DNA from: Prochlorococcus sp. AG-363-P19
GTDB taxonomy: Bacteria > Cyanobacteriota > Cyanobacteriia > PCC-6307 > Cyanobiaceae
Reading direction: 5' to 3'
Length of the DNA: 64,000 nucleotides
Assembly: GCA_003280055.1 (NCBI GenBank)
Contig: QCGG01000004.1
Span: 62,001-126,000 of the forward strand
A program made the position numbers and the translations under genes. This document shows positions 1 to 10,304 of this stretch, piece by piece. A model generated the notes under the pieces. That model saw only the letters and a program-made list of their open reading frames with translations, was not told where the DNA came from and did no database searches. Every line of letters starts with the position of its first letter. The stretch's first letter is position 1.

Positions 1-275
1 TACCACTTATAAAACCTTCAATTGCAAGTACAGCAATCCTTGTTTTCTTATTTTCATGGAATGAATATCCAATAGCCCTTTCGTGGTTAAGCAATCCAGA
101 AGCACTAACTTTGCCTGTAGCCATAGCTCGCCTTGCAGGATCCTCAATATATTCAGTTCCTTATGGTGCCTACGCTGCAGCTACAGTACTCGGGTCAATA
201 CCATTATTGTTAATAGTGCTAATATTTCAACGTCAAATAGTTAGCGGATTAACTAATGGAGCAATAAAAGGATGA
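1..275 (+). CDS. ABC transporter inner-membrane permease, MalG/UgpE-like, C-terminal fragment (5' truncated by window)
   Basis: Open frame from position 3 reads PLIKPSIASTAILVFLFSWNEYPIALSWL...QRQIVSGLTNGAIKG*. EAA-loop context typical of sugar ABC permeases. Stop overlaps the ATG of the next gene (ATGA). Confidence 0.8.
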   Translation, partial: PLIKPSIASTAILVFLFSWNEYPIALSWLSNPEALTLPVAIARLAGSSIYSVPYGAYAAATVLGSIPLLLIVLIFQRQIVSGLTNGAIKG

Positions 276-1252
276 CATTAATTCTTAGAAAAATTTCCCG
301 TAAATTCGGCAGGAGAATAATACTTAATAATCTCAATCTTGAAGTCAGGGAAGGTGAAATTCTAGCTCTACTAGGTCCTAGTGGTTGCGGTAAAAGTACA
401 ACACTTCGAATAATAGCGGGCTTGGAACGTCCTGATACTGGAGAGATTCTAATTAATGGTGCAAATATGACTCATATTCCTCCCGTTGATAGAAAGATAG
501 GAATGGTATTTCAAAACTATGCATTATTCCCACATTTATCAGTTGGTGAGAACTTATCACTAGGTTTAAATATAAGAGGCGTCCCTAATAAGCAAATACA
601 GGTTAGAGTTAGCTCAATACTAGGTTTAATGAAGTTAGATGATCATGTCAATAAACTCCCTGCAGAACTTTCTGGTGGTCAAAGGCAAAGAGTAGCTCTA
701 GCAAGAGCGCTCTTAAGAGACCCATCAATTTATCTTCTCGATGAACCTATGAGTAATTTAGATGCACAACTACGTGAAGATCTTAGACCTGAATTGAGAT
801 CACTGATAACCTCAGAAAATAAACCTGTGGTCTATGTCACCCATGATCAAAATGAGGCGATGGCATTAGCCAATAGAATAGCAATACTTAATAACGGGGT
901 AATTGAACAAATAGACACACCTCAGGATATTTATAAAAATCCTAAAACGTATTTCGTTGCATCATTCATAGGAAGTCCCAAAATAAATACTGTTAACCAA
1001 TCAAATGAAATTTTGAGCGCAGTGAGACCAGAAGATATTTATTTTTCAGAAGAAGGTTTGAATTGTAAGGTTCTCGCAAGAGAGTGGCATGGAAAGAATC
1101 AAATTATTATTCTTGATTGTTCAAAAGGTATTTTGAGAATGATTTGTGATGTAGATACAAAAATCCCGACAAATACAAAAGTAAGCTGGGACAAAGATAA
1201 AGTATATAGATTTAATATTAATACCGGGAAAAGATCAATATTAACAACTTAA
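272..1252 (+). CDS. ABC transporter ATP-binding protein, MalK/UgpC (sugar or compatible solute) family
   Basis: Walker A GPSGCGKST, signature LSGGQRQRVALARAL, Walker B IYLLDEP. Translationally coupled to the permease. Confidence 0.9.
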   Translation: MTLILRKISRKFGRRIILNNLNLEVREGEILALLGPSGCGKSTTLRIIAGLERPDTGEILINGANMTHIPPVDRKIGMVFQNYALFPHLSVGENLSLGLNIRGVPNKQIQVRVSSILGLMKLDDHVNKLPAELSGGQRQRVALARALLRDPSIYLLDEPMSNLDAQLREDLRPELRSLITSENKPVVYVTHDQNEAMALANRIAILNNGVIEQIDTPQDIYKNPKTYFVASFIGSPKINTVNQSNEILSAVRPEDIYFSEEGLNCKVLAREWHGKNQIIILDCSKGILRMICDVDTKIPTNTKVSWDKDKVYRFNINTGKRSILTT

Positions 1253-1270
1253 TAAATCTCTCGCGAATAC

Positions 1271-2371
1271 TTATTTAACTAAATTTTTGTGTAACAATGA
1301 CGCATGGGCTAGAGAAAGTCTCCCTAAGTTTCTAACATTCTTAGTGTCTACATTGCTATTCAAACAAACATTCCAAACTCTTTTGAGATACTGAGAATTT
1401 ATATCTTGAGAAAGGTTGAAACAAGTTGTTTTTAACATTTCTGATGCTGATTTAACCTTAGGGTCGTATCCCAGGGCACAGGTAGGACAGCCTGCAAGTT
1501 GAGCCAATATCAAAGCATGCAGTCGCATAGGTATTGCTAAACATGCTTTTTGAAACAAGTCAGTTGCATGTTCAAACGTCATCGCTTCTATTTTAACAAT
1601 TTTAGACTTTAAAGAATCAGAAATAATGTTTTTCTTATTTAATTCATTCAATAAAAAAGGGTCCTTTGATTTGTCAAAAGATAGCCAGATTGCTTGCTTT
1701 CCTTGTTCATTAAGAAATTCATCAAGGGCGTTAAACAATTCTTTCCACTTTTTCATGTTAAGAAACTTCGTCTTGCACCAAGACAAAACTATTGGCCCAC
1801 CTCCTATCCATTGTTTTTGAGGAAATTGGAATACAGGGTCTGGTGCAAAAACTACTGGAATCCTTATCTTCATAGATTGAATTCTCATATAAGAATCCAA
1901 ATCTCTAACACTTATATACGAGACCAATCCAAGTACTCTTTTAACCAAAAATATACTTAATCTTGAATTTAGAGGGCCAATGCCCTGTGCCCATAAAATA
2001 ATATTAATATTCTTTATGTGTGCAAAGACTATGATCAGTAGATAATAAATAAGGCTCCGAATACTTGTTTGATCCTGCAATAATGAGCCACCGCCTAAGA
2101 CAAGATTATCTACTCTATTAACTGATTTCAAAATACTCAGCAAATCCTTCCTATTTATATTCTTAACTTGTCTACCTGTACAATTATCAGTGACAGGTTT
2201 ATTTGTAGAGATTAATATACTAAAACTCTTATCAATTATTTTCAATAGAATACTAAGTGTTAATTCGTCACCCAAATTACCTTCACCATAATAACCACAT
2301 AAAAGAACCGATGGAGGATTAGAATCAGAAGAGACATTATTGGCCCGGCCTAGAGGAAATCCTTTGTCCAT
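1271..2371 (-). CDS. Polysaccharide pyruvyl transferase family protein (CsaB-like)
   Basis: N-term LLCGYYGEGNLGDELTL, LVLGGGSLLQD, and C-term MRLHALILAQLAGCPTCALGYDPKV. Confidence 0.8.
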   Translation of the reverse strand: MDKGFPLGRANNVSSDSNPPSVLLCGYYGEGNLGDELTLSILLKIIDKSFSILISTNKPVTDNCTGRQVKNINRKDLLSILKSVNRVDNLVLGGGSLLQDQTSIRSLIYYLLIIVFAHIKNINIILWAQGIGPLNSRLSIFLVKRVLGLVSYISVRDLDSYMRIQSMKIRIPVVFAPDPVFQFPQKQWIGGGPIVLSWCKTKFLNMKKWKELFNALDEFLNEQGKQAIWLSFDKSKDPFLLNELNKKNIISDSLKSKIVKIEAMTFEHATDLFQKACLAIPMRLHALILAQLAGCPTCALGYDPKVKSASEMLKTTCFNLSQDINSQYLKRVWNVCLNSNVDTKNVRNLGRLSLAHASLLHKNLVK

Positions 2372-2407
2372 GAATTTTTCCTAAGCTCTACACATTGAGG
2401 TAATCAT

Positions 2408-2719
2408 TTGCACGCTCTCTCTCTTGGTACTTGGTGGATACACATCACTACATTATTTGAATGGATGCTGGCCATCGTATTAATTTTGCGATGGAGCAAA
2501 CAAAACAACAATCCACCCCTCAAGTGGCTAGCCCTTGCAATGCTGCCAAATTTAGCTAGTGCCATGGCAGCCATTACCTGGCACATTTACGACAACGTAT
2601 CCTCCCTAAAAGGCTTAGTAGTGCTCCAATCAGGCCTAACTGTCATAGGTAATTTTTGTCTAGCAGCAGCAGCTTGGAACCTGGTCAAAGTTAGGAATAG
2701 GAAAACTGAGGTCTTATGA
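2408..2719 (+). CDS. DUF2499-type (Ycf49-like) membrane protein
   Basis: LSLGTWWIHITTLFEWMLAIVLI...LAMLPNLASAMAAITWHIYDN. Overlaps the next ORF by ATGA. Confidence 0.7.
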   Translation: MHALSLGTWWIHITTLFEWMLAIVLILRWSKQNNNPPLKWLALAMLPNLASAMAAITWHIYDNVSSLKGLVVLQSGLTVIGNFCLAAAAWNLVKVRNRKTEVL

Positions 2720-3054
2720 ATTTCCCTAATTTTGACGCTCTAATGATGTATTTAGGAGGAGTTGATCCAAGTCCTTTATTTGTACTTTCACTAATACCAT
2801 ATCTTGCATTCCTTTTTTGGGCGCAAAAAAGCAAGCAAATTCCCAAGATTTCCCTATGGGGGTTCCGGTTAACGCTTCTTTTCGTTGCAATGACGATCAT
2901 TTTTGCCATCGTCGCAAGCGTCAGATTTGGGGAAGAACTGACAAACATCGATCCACTTCATGGTGCTGCTGAAGCATTCTTAACATTAAGTGATGCCTTG
3001 ATAGCACTTGGTTTTTTAGGAATTGGCAAGAAAAATCTGGTGAATAACTCTTAA
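2716..3054 (+). CDS. DUF3593-type membrane protein
   Basis: Coupled to the DUF2499 gene. Hydrophobic, GGVDPSPLFVLSLIPYLAFLFWAQ. Confidence 0.65.
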   Translation: MNFPNFDALMMYLGGVDPSPLFVLSLIPYLAFLFWAQKSKQIPKISLWGFRLTLLFVAMTIIFAIVASVRFGEELTNIDPLHGAAEAFLTLSDALIALGFLGIGKKNLVNNS

Positions 3055-3113
3055 GAGGAATCAGTTAAACCTCCCTAAACGGCAACAATCGAGGAGAATA
3101 AAGTGTTGCTTCC

Positions 3114-3383
3114 ATGGTCTACATGATGACAAACCTATTGGCTGCTGCGGCACCAGCCACATTTTCTTGGTCTCCAAAGGTGGCGGTGGTAATGATCGCC
3201 TGTAATGTTCTTGCCTATGCCATCGCAAGGGCCAACATAGCCCAACCAAACGAAGGCTTTCAAATTCCTAATTCCCAGTATTTTGGTGGAATGAGTCACG
3301 CATCAGTTGTTGCGGCCAACGCCCTAGGTCACGTTTTAGGAATAGGAACCATATTGGGTCTTGCTTCTAGAGGAGTTCTTTAA
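3114..3383 (+). CDS. psaK: Photosystem I reaction center subunit X (PsaK)
   Basis: FSWSPKVAVVMIACNVLAYAIARANI...GMSHASVVAANALGHVLGIGTILGLA, characteristic of PsaK. Confidence 0.88.
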   Translation: MVYMMTNLLAAAAPATFSWSPKVAVVMIACNVLAYAIARANIAQPNEGFQIPNSQYFGGMSHASVVAANALGHVLGIGTILGLASRGVL

Positions 3384-3456
3384 GGCTAAATAAACTCAAC
3401 ATATTTCTTGCCTCAAATTTGGTAAGGAATAAACGGGGTTCAAATTACTAAGTTCT

Positions 3457-3505
3457 TTAAAAAACCAGGAAAATGCTGAAACGCAGCAATTTTTCTGGTT
3501 TTTTA
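3457..3505. terminator. Bidirectional intrinsic terminator between psaK and dxs
   Basis: Near-perfect inverted repeat AAAAAACCAGgAAAATGCT...AGCAATTTTtCTGGTTTTTT. Confidence 0.75.
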
Positions 3506-3535
3506 ATGGTAAATAACAAAAGCTATTAAAAAGAA

Positions 3536-5479
3536 CTAACTTAATTTCTGTTCTAATTCTTTCTCATGAGTTGAGTTAATTATGTTTTTAGCTTGATTAA
3601 AACTAAAATAGTTAATTATTGTAGAAGCCATCTTATTGGGAGTTAATCCTAATTGTTCCTTACTTTGTTGAGGACTGGCATGATCGACAAGTTTATCTGG
3701 TATTCCTATTCGTAAAGTTGGTACATGTATATTCTCATCTGCAAAAGATTCAAGTACGGCAGAACCAAATCCTCCAGCAATAGCCCCTTCTTCCATAGTT
3801 ACAACTTTCCCAATTTTACCAGCAAGAGGATTGATTAAAGACTGATCTAGTGGCCTTAAAAATCTTGCATTGATAACAGTAGATCTAATTCCTTGCTCAG
3901 CAAGCAGTTTTGAGGTTTCGATAGCAGGTGAAACCATTGATCCATAACCAACAATTAATAGGTCACCTCCCTCAGAGATAACTTCTCCTATTCCGAGCTC
4001 TAAAGGTTTCCACCCCTCTTCCATTATTGGGACACCTTCTCCGGACCCTCTTGGTATACGTAGAGCACATGGGCCATTATGGTCAATACAAGTGACTAGC
4101 ATCCTTTGCAATTCCGCCTCATCCTTAGGTGCCATAACTGTGAAGTTAGGCACAGCTCTTAAATAGCTAATGTCATATTGGCCCTGATGAGTCGGACCAT
4201 CTGCACCCACGATACCTGCTCTATCTAGTACAAAAGTGACTGGTAAATTCTGAATACCAATATCATGAATCAACTGGTCATAAGCTCGTTGCAAAAAGGT
4301 GCTATAAATAGCCACAACGGGCTTTAACCCTTCACACGCCATTCCACCGGCAAGAGTGACGGCATGTTGTTCTGCAATGCCTACATCGACATATTGATCA
4401 GGTACTGACTTTTGCAAAAGATCTAAGCCAGTTCCAGTAGCCATAGCAGCAGTTATTCCAACTACAGTTGAATCCTCTTGGCAAAGTTTTACAAGGGTTT
4501 GTCCGAAAACCTTGCTATAGCTGGGCGGTTTAGGCCCCTTGGAAGGTTTTGACTTACCTGTTGTTAGATCAAATGAAGATTGAGCATGGTATCCAACTTG
4601 GTCAGCTTCAGCATATGGATAACCTTTACCTTTAGTCGTACAAACATGAACCAATACAGGGCCTTCAGCTTTGTGGGCCATCTCAAATGTACGAACCATA
4701 AGATCAATGTCATGCCCATCAATTGGACCTATATAGCTAAATCCCAGCTCTTCAAATACTGCTCCCATTTTTGGTACAGCAAGCCTTCTCATGCTTCCTT
4801 TTAAAGATTTAAGATCCTCTGGAAGTTCACCTCCCATAAAAGGAAGATTCTTAACACTTTCCTCAACACTATCCGTTAAGAATTGGAGTGGAGGACTATG
4901 TCTAATACGATTTAAATAAGTAGATAAAGCTCCTACAGGTGGTGAAATTGACATGTCATTATCATTTAGTACAACCAATAAAGGTGTTTTAGGAAGGTGA
5001 CCAGCATGATTAATCGCCTCCAACGCCATACCACCTGTCAATGCACCATCGCCAATAACAGCTACACATTTGAAGTTTTCACCTTTTCGATCCCTTGCCA
5101 TAGCCATGCCAAGTGCTGCTGAAATAGAAGTACTTGCATGACCAGCGCCAAAGTGATCAAAAGGGCTTTCACTTCTCTTGAGGTATCCAGCAACACCATG
5201 TTGTTGACGCAAAGTGTCAAATCTCTCAAAACGGCCAGTAATTAATTTGTGGGGATAAGCCTGATGACCGACATCCCAAACGACTCTATCCTTGTCAAGA
5301 TCTAGCGTTTGATACAAAGCAAGTGTTAGTTCAACAACACCTAGACCTGGTCCCAAATGACCACCACTGGTAGAAACTACTTGTAAATGGCGCTCTCTAA
5401 TCTGACAAGCAACATCCTCAAGCTCATCTGTGCTTAGCCCATGGAGCTGATTTGGATGGGTTAACTCGCTTAAACGCAT
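3536..5479 (-). CDS. dxs: 1-deoxy-D-xylulose-5-phosphate synthase
   Basis: Thiamine-dependent synthase motifs [37 protein letters not shown]. 647 aa. Confidence 0.97.
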   Translation of the reverse strand: MRLSELTHPNQLHGLSTDELEDVACQIRERHLQVVSTSGGHLGPGLGVVELTLALYQTLDLDKDRVVWDVGHQAYPHKLITGRFERFDTLRQQHGVAGYLKRSESPFDHFGAGHASTSISAALGMAMARDRKGENFKCVAVIGDGALTGGMALEAINHAGHLPKTPLLVVLNDNDMSISPPVGALSTYLNRIRHSPPLQFLTDSVEESVKNLPFMGGELPEDLKSLKGSMRRLAVPKMGAVFEELGFSYIGPIDGHDIDLMVRTFEMAHKAEGPVLVHVCTTKGKGYPYAEADQVGYHAQSSFDLTTGKSKPSKGPKPPSYSKVFGQTLVKLCQEDSTVVGITAAMATGTGLDLLQKSVPDQYVDVGIAEQHAVTLAGGMACEGLKPVVAIYSTFLQRAYDQLIHDIGIQNLPVTFVLDRAGIVGADGPTHQGQYDISYLRAVPNFTVMAPKDEAELQRMLVTCIDHNGPCALRIPRGSGEGVPIMEEGWKPLELGIGEVISEGGDLLIVGYGSMVSPAIETSKLLAEQGIRSTVINARFLRPLDQSLINPLAGKIGKVVTMEEGAIAGGFGSAVLESFADENIHVPTLRIGIPDKLVDHASPQQSKEQLGLTPNKMASTIINYFSFNQAKNIINSTHEKELEQKLS

Positions 5480-5598
5480 GCCACCCTGAACATCAATACT
5501 CTCAATCTAAAGCCTCCTGATCAGGTTTCATAAAATAAAATGGCTTAGTAAATGGAGTGTAGTTATCGAAAGGGACAAATCATTACAAACTAAGATGT

Positions 5599-7143
5599 AT
5601 GGATGATTACTTACAAAAAATTCTTAGGGCGCGTGTATATGACGTGGCAAAAGAAACCCCTCTTGATTTTGCCAAGAATCTAAGCAACCGCTTAAATAAT
5701 CAAATCTGGCTTAAAAGAGAAGACCTTCAACCCGTTTTCTCATTCAAGCTGAGAGGTGCCTACAACAGAATGGCACAGTTAAGTGAAGAGCAACTAAAGC
5801 TGGGGGTAATTGCCTCAAGTGCTGGCAACCATGCTCAAGGGGTTGCACTAAGTGCTGCGAAACTTAAATGCAAGGCTGTGATTGTAATGCCGATCACAAC
5901 TCCCTCAGTAAAAGTAAAAGCAGTTGAATTGCTCAATGCTGAAGTCATTCTCCATGGTGATACATATGACGCCTCATATAAAGAAGCGCTTCGAATAAGT
6001 TCCCAAAAAGGTCTGACTTTTATTCATCCTTTTGATGACCCGGAAGTCATTGCCGGACAAGGAACAATAGCCATGGAGATACTTAGACAATGCCTTGAGC
6101 CACCTGATGCTATTTACGTTGCTGTTGGTGGTGGTGGCTTAATAGGTGGTATTTCAGCTTATGTAAAAAATCTATGGCCACAAATTGAAGTAATTGGCGT
6201 TGAACCAATGGATGCCAATGCTATGACTCAGTCACTTCAAGAAAACAAACGAATTAAATTAAATTCAATAGGTCTATTTGCTGATGGAGTAGCAGTAAAG
6301 CAGGTAGGTATTGAAACCTTCGAATTAGCAAAAAAATATGTCGACAGGATGGTAACAGTTTCGACTGATGAGATTTGTGCAGCAATCAAAGATGTTTTTG
6401 AAGACACACGCTCAATCCTTGAGCCAGCAGGAGCTTTGGCTGTTGCTGGTTTAAAAGCGGATATAAGCAACTGTCAAAAACATGGACAAAGCCTTATAGC
6501 CGTGGCATGTGGAGCGAATATGAATTTCGATCGTCTGAGGTTCGTTGCAGAAAGAGCTGAATTAGGAGAAGAGAGAGAAGCAATGTTTGCTATAGAGATT
6601 CCCGAGAAACCCGGCAGCCTAAAGAAACTATGCGAAAACCTTGGAGAAAGAAGTCTCACTGAATTCAGCTATCGAATGTCAGATGGTCCCAAAGCACAGA
6701 TCTTTATGGGTGTAGAAGTGCTTGGAGCAAGAGATCGTATGGATTTAACTAAAAAACTCGAAAAAGAAGGTTTTCCTTGCCTTGACCTTAGTAAAGACGA
6801 GCTCTCAAAAGCTCACTTACGTCATATGGTTGGAGGAAGGCTGCCAACCTCAGCGAAAAAGCTTTACGCGGATGGCTTTAAAGAGCTTTTATATCGTTTC
6901 GAATTTCCCGAACGGCCAGGCGCATTAATGGAATTCGTAAGCAACCTCAATCAAGGTTGGAGTATCAGTATATTTCATTACAGAAATCACGGTGCTGATG
7001 TAGGGCGAATAGTAGTTGGAGTACTTGTGAAGGAAAAAGAATTCAATGAATGGTTCGACTTCTTAAATTCGCTTGGCTATCCAAGTTGCGAAGAAACAAA
7101 CAATTCTGCATATCGACTTTTCCTAGGTGCGCAGTTGCTTTGA
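5599..7143 (+). CDS. ilvA: Threonine ammonia-lyase, biosynthetic
   Basis: PLP motif QPVFSFKLRGAYNRM, SSAGNHAQGVALSAA, GGGGLIGG, plus two C-terminal ACT-like domains. Confidence 0.96.
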   Translation: MDDYLQKILRARVYDVAKETPLDFAKNLSNRLNNQIWLKREDLQPVFSFKLRGAYNRMAQLSEEQLKLGVIASSAGNHAQGVALSAAKLKCKAVIVMPITTPSVKVKAVELLNAEVILHGDTYDASYKEALRISSQKGLTFIHPFDDPEVIAGQGTIAMEILRQCLEPPDAIYVAVGGGGLIGGISAYVKNLWPQIEVIGVEPMDANAMTQSLQENKRIKLNSIGLFADGVAVKQVGIETFELAKKYVDRMVTVSTDEICAAIKDVFEDTRSILEPAGALAVAGLKADISNCQKHGQSLIAVACGANMNFDRLRFVAERAELGEEREAMFAIEIPEKPGSLKKLCENLGERSLTEFSYRMSDGPKAQIFMGVEVLGARDRMDLTKKLEKEGFPCLDLSKDELSKAHLRHMVGGRLPTSAKKLYADGFKELLYRFEFPERPGALMEFVSNLNQGWSISIFHYRNHGADVGRIVVGVLVKEKEFNEWFDFLNSLGYPSCEETNNSAYRLFLGAQLL

Positions 7144-7179
7144 TCACGTTAACTTGATGTATCCATATATGGCCCAACT

Positions 7180-7710
7180 ATGGCCAATGAATCCTCAACC
7201 CGAATTGCTGAGGACATAAGAGTGTCACTTCAAGCACGTATAGAAGCGATCCTTTACCTAAAAGGAAAACCCACTAGCGGCAAGGAAATAGCTGAATTAA
7301 CAGGTGAATCGGAAGGTTCTGTTGAACAAGCATTAATAATGCTTATGGCTTCTTATGCGCAAAGGGATACTGCTCTTGAGATTTTAGAAAACAATAAAAA
7401 ATACAGCCTTCAACTTCGACCTGGTTTAGGGGCACTAGTGCAAAATCTCCTGCCCGTAGATCTATCAACAGCGACGCTTAGAACTCTTGCAACAGTGGCC
7501 CTAAAAAAAAGGATTCTCCAATCAGATCTTGTTGAGCTAAGAGGGTCTGGTGCCTATGACCATATAAAAGAGTTATGCGAACAAAATTTCGTAGAAAGAA
7601 AGCGCCAAAGCGAAGGCAGATCATATTGGATAACACTATCTGAAAAATTTCACAGAACTTTTTCAGTTATTCCAGAACTAAATGCAGCAGATGAACCGAA
7701 AGCTGCATAG
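7180..7710 (+). CDS. scpB: SMC-Scp complex subunit ScpB
   Basis: RIEAILYLKGKPTSGKEIAELTG...LRPGLGALVQNLLP; winged-helix ScpB layout. Confidence 0.85.
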   Translation: MANESSTRIAEDIRVSLQARIEAILYLKGKPTSGKEIAELTGESEGSVEQALIMLMASYAQRDTALEILENNKKYSLQLRPGLGALVQNLLPVDLSTATLRTLATVALKKRILQSDLVELRGSGAYDHIKELCEQNFVERKRQSEGRSYWITLSEKFHRTFSVIPELNAADEPKAA

Positions 7711-7735
7711 AGTTGGTCTGTAATTACCACACAAA

Positions 7736-8035
7736 ATGGAAATCACTGCCACGTTCCTGCAGGTACTTGCTCAAACCCTTGAATTGTACTCATACGTTCT
7801 AATAGTACGAGTTCTTCTGAGTTGGTTCCCCAACCTTGATTGGAGCAACCCAGCATTAACCACTGTCAGCTCAATAACCGACCCATACTTAAATGCCTTT
7901 AGAGGAATAATCCCGCCAATAGGAGGTCTCGATCTTTCAGCAATACTTGCATTCTTGGCCTTAAGTCTTATGCGGCGCCTTCTGTTCAGTGCAAGTATGT
8001 CCTTTATGAATGGGGCTTCTGGTTATTACGGTTAG
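7736..8035 (+). CDS. YggT family membrane protein
   Basis: YVLIVRVLLSWFPNLDWSNPALTTVSSITDPYLNAFRGIIPPIGGLDLSAILAFL, typical of YGGT. Confidence 0.88.
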   Translation: MEITATFLQVLAQTLELYSYVLIVRVLLSWFPNLDWSNPALTTVSSITDPYLNAFRGIIPPIGGLDLSAILAFLALSLMRRLLFSASMSFMNGASGYYG

Positions 8036-8120
8036 TAAGAAAATCCTATAAAATTCAAATCCAAAATTAACTGATTGATATAGCCAGATCTTTGGAAAAC
8101 TCAATTCGATTTAAGACAGA

Positions 8121-8450
8121 TCATCTCTTGTCCCCTTCTCCTCCTAATCGACCCCGAGCTGCCCTACTAGATAATTTCAAAAGATTAGCTTCTGCTACTG
8201 AATTCAATGAATAACCTAATTCACTTGATAGCTGGGATATGTACCACAACACATCCCCCAATTCAAGCATGATAGCTTCAGAAGAGATCTCATCAAAAAC
8301 ACCTCCCTTATCACGAATCACCTTCTTAACTTTGTCAGCAACCTCCCCAGCCTCTCCTGAAAGTCCCAAAGTTGGATAAATAGGGTTTTTCCCAACATTT
8401 GGATAAAGCGCTGTTGTCCTAGCCTGTTCCTGATAATGATTTAAGTCCAT
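8121..8450 (-). CDS. MazG-like nucleoside triphosphate pyrophosphohydrolase
   Basis: MDLNHYQEQARTTALYP...LGLSGEAGEVADKVKK...ELGDVLWYISQL. The track ORF starts at 8516; the internal Met at 8450 fits the family start better. Confidence 0.8.
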   Translation of the reverse strand: MDLNHYQEQARTTALYPNVGKNPIYPTLGLSGEAGEVADKVKKVIRDKGGVFDEISSEAIMLELGDVLWYISQLSSELGYSLNSVAEANLLKLSSRAARGRLGGEGDKR

Positions 8451-8528
8451 GAAAGCTGATACTAGAGAGTGATGAAGAATAATGATGAGGCCTAGATGGT
8501 ATTTTCCGAGGTGCAACAGTTAAGTGCA

Positions 8529-10304
8529 ATGGCAAATCTCGATCTGGCCCGTAGAACAAAAATTGTTGCCACTATCGGTCCCGCTACAGAGACTCCAGAG
8601 CGCATAAAAGAATTAATAAAAGCAGGTGCAACCACATTTCGGCTGAACTTTTCCCATGGCGACCACAACGAACATGCAAAACGTATACAAACCATCCGTT
8701 CAGCCTCTCAAGAATTAAAAGCTCATATAGGCATACTGCAAGACTTACAAGGTCCTAAAATTCGATTAGGAAGATTCAGCAACGGCCCAATCAACCTTAA
8801 TAAAGGTGATAAATTTACCTTGACTTCAAAAAAACTTGATTGCAATCAAGAAATAGCAACAGTAACTTATGAAAAACTAGCCGATGAAGTAAGTATAGGA
8901 AGCAGGATACTTCTTGATGATGGAAGAGTAGAAATGAATGTTGAGAGCATAGACATTAACAAGCAAGAGCTTAATTGTTTTGTAACAGTTGGAGGCGTTC
9001 TGTCTAACAATAAAGGTGTGAATTTTCCCGATGTGCAACTTTCAGTCAGGGCACTCACTCATAAAGACAAAGAGGACCTTAAGTTTGGTTTAAAGCAAGG
9101 TGTTGATTGGATTGCGCTTAGTTTTGTCCGTAATCCCTCTGACATGGAAGAAATACGGGATTTAATTCATTCATATGGCTCTAAAACACCTGTGATTGCG
9201 AAAATAGAAAAATTCGAAGCTATAGATCAAATAGATGCCATTCTTCCTCTTTGTGATGGCGTAATGGTGGCCAGAGGAGACTTAGGAGTAGAAATGCCTG
9301 CTGAAGAAGTTCCCTTACTACAAAAAGAACTGATCAGGAAAGCAAATAGTTTAGGAATTCCAATTATCACAGCAACTCAAATGCTTGATTCAATGGCTTC
9401 CTGTCCTAGACCTACAAGAGCGGAAGTTAGCGACGTCGCTAATGCAATTCTTGATGGAACAGATGCAGTAATGCTTTCTAATGAAACTGCTGTTGGAGAA
9501 TATCCAGTAGAAGCGGTAGCAACAATGGCCACAATTTCGCGGCGAATTGAACGTGATTATCCTCAAAGAGCACTTGATAGTTACTTGGAATGTACAATTC
9601 CAAATGCAATTAGTGCCGCTGTAAGTAGTATTGCAAGTCAATTAAATGCTGCCGCAATCTTACCTCTTACAAAAAGTGGTGCGACTGCTCACAATGTAAG
9701 CAAATTCAGACCACCAACTCCTATTTTGGCAATTACAAATGAATCTGCCGTAGCAAGAAGACTTCAACTTGTTTGGGGTGTAACACCGTTATTAATTTCT
9801 AACCAAAAAACTAGTGCCGCTACTTTTAACCTTGCAATGGGAACAGCTAAAGAAATTGGCCTATTAAAAGATGGAGATCTTGCAGTTCAAACTGCCGGTA
9901 CCTTAGCTGGTGTAAGTGGATCGACAGACCTACTAAAAGTAGAGATTGTCAGGCCTGATTGCTCAAAAGGAATTGGCATAGGCCAAGGTAAAAAGAAAGG
10001 TAGAATAAAATTAGTTTTAAACAACCAAGATATCAATCAAGTAAAGAAGGGAGATATTATTGTTTGCAGAAGAACTGATCTAGACCTCTCTAAAGTAATT
10101 AACTTGTCTGAAGCAGTGATAACGGAAGACGACAGGGAAGATAGTAAAATTACACTTCTAGCGAAGAAGAAAGAAACCCCAATCCTTATTGGAGTAAAAG
10201 ATGCAACTAAGCAACTAAAAAATGATGAAATGATTACTTTAGATTTAGAGAAGGGTATTATTACTCGAGATGAGGATAGTAATATGAACTTCGGTCTAGT
10301 CTAG
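8529..10304 (+). CDS. pyk: Pyruvate kinase
   Basis: RRTKIVATIGPATETPERIKELIKAGATTFRLNFSHG, MVARGDLGVE, ITATQMLDSM. Start placed at MANLDLARR (track ORF begins at 8496). Confidence 0.95.
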   Translation: MANLDLARRTKIVATIGPATETPERIKELIKAGATTFRLNFSHGDHNEHAKRIQTIRSASQELKAHIGILQDLQGPKIRLGRFSNGPINLNKGDKFTLTSKKLDCNQEIATVTYEKLADEVSIGSRILLDDGRVEMNVESIDINKQELNCFVTVGGVLSNNKGVNFPDVQLSVRALTHKDKEDLKFGLKQGVDWIALSFVRNPSDMEEIRDLIHSYGSKTPVIAKIEKFEAIDQIDAILPLCDGVMVARGDLGVEMPAEEVPLLQKELIRKANSLGIPIITATQMLDSMASCPRPTRAEVSDVANAILDGTDAVMLSNETAVGEYPVEAVATMATISRRIERDYPQRALDSYLECTIPNAISAAVSSIASQLNAAAILPLTKSGATAHNVSKFRPPTPILAITNESAVARRLQLVWGVTPLLISNQKTSAATFNLAMGTAKEIGLLKDGDLAVQTAGTLAGVSGSTDLLKVEIVRPDCSKGIGIGQGKKKGRIKLVLNNQDINQVKKGDIIVCRRTDLDLSKVINLSEAVITEDDREDSKITLLAKKKETPILIGVKDATKQLKNDEMITLDLEKGIITRDEDSNMNFGLV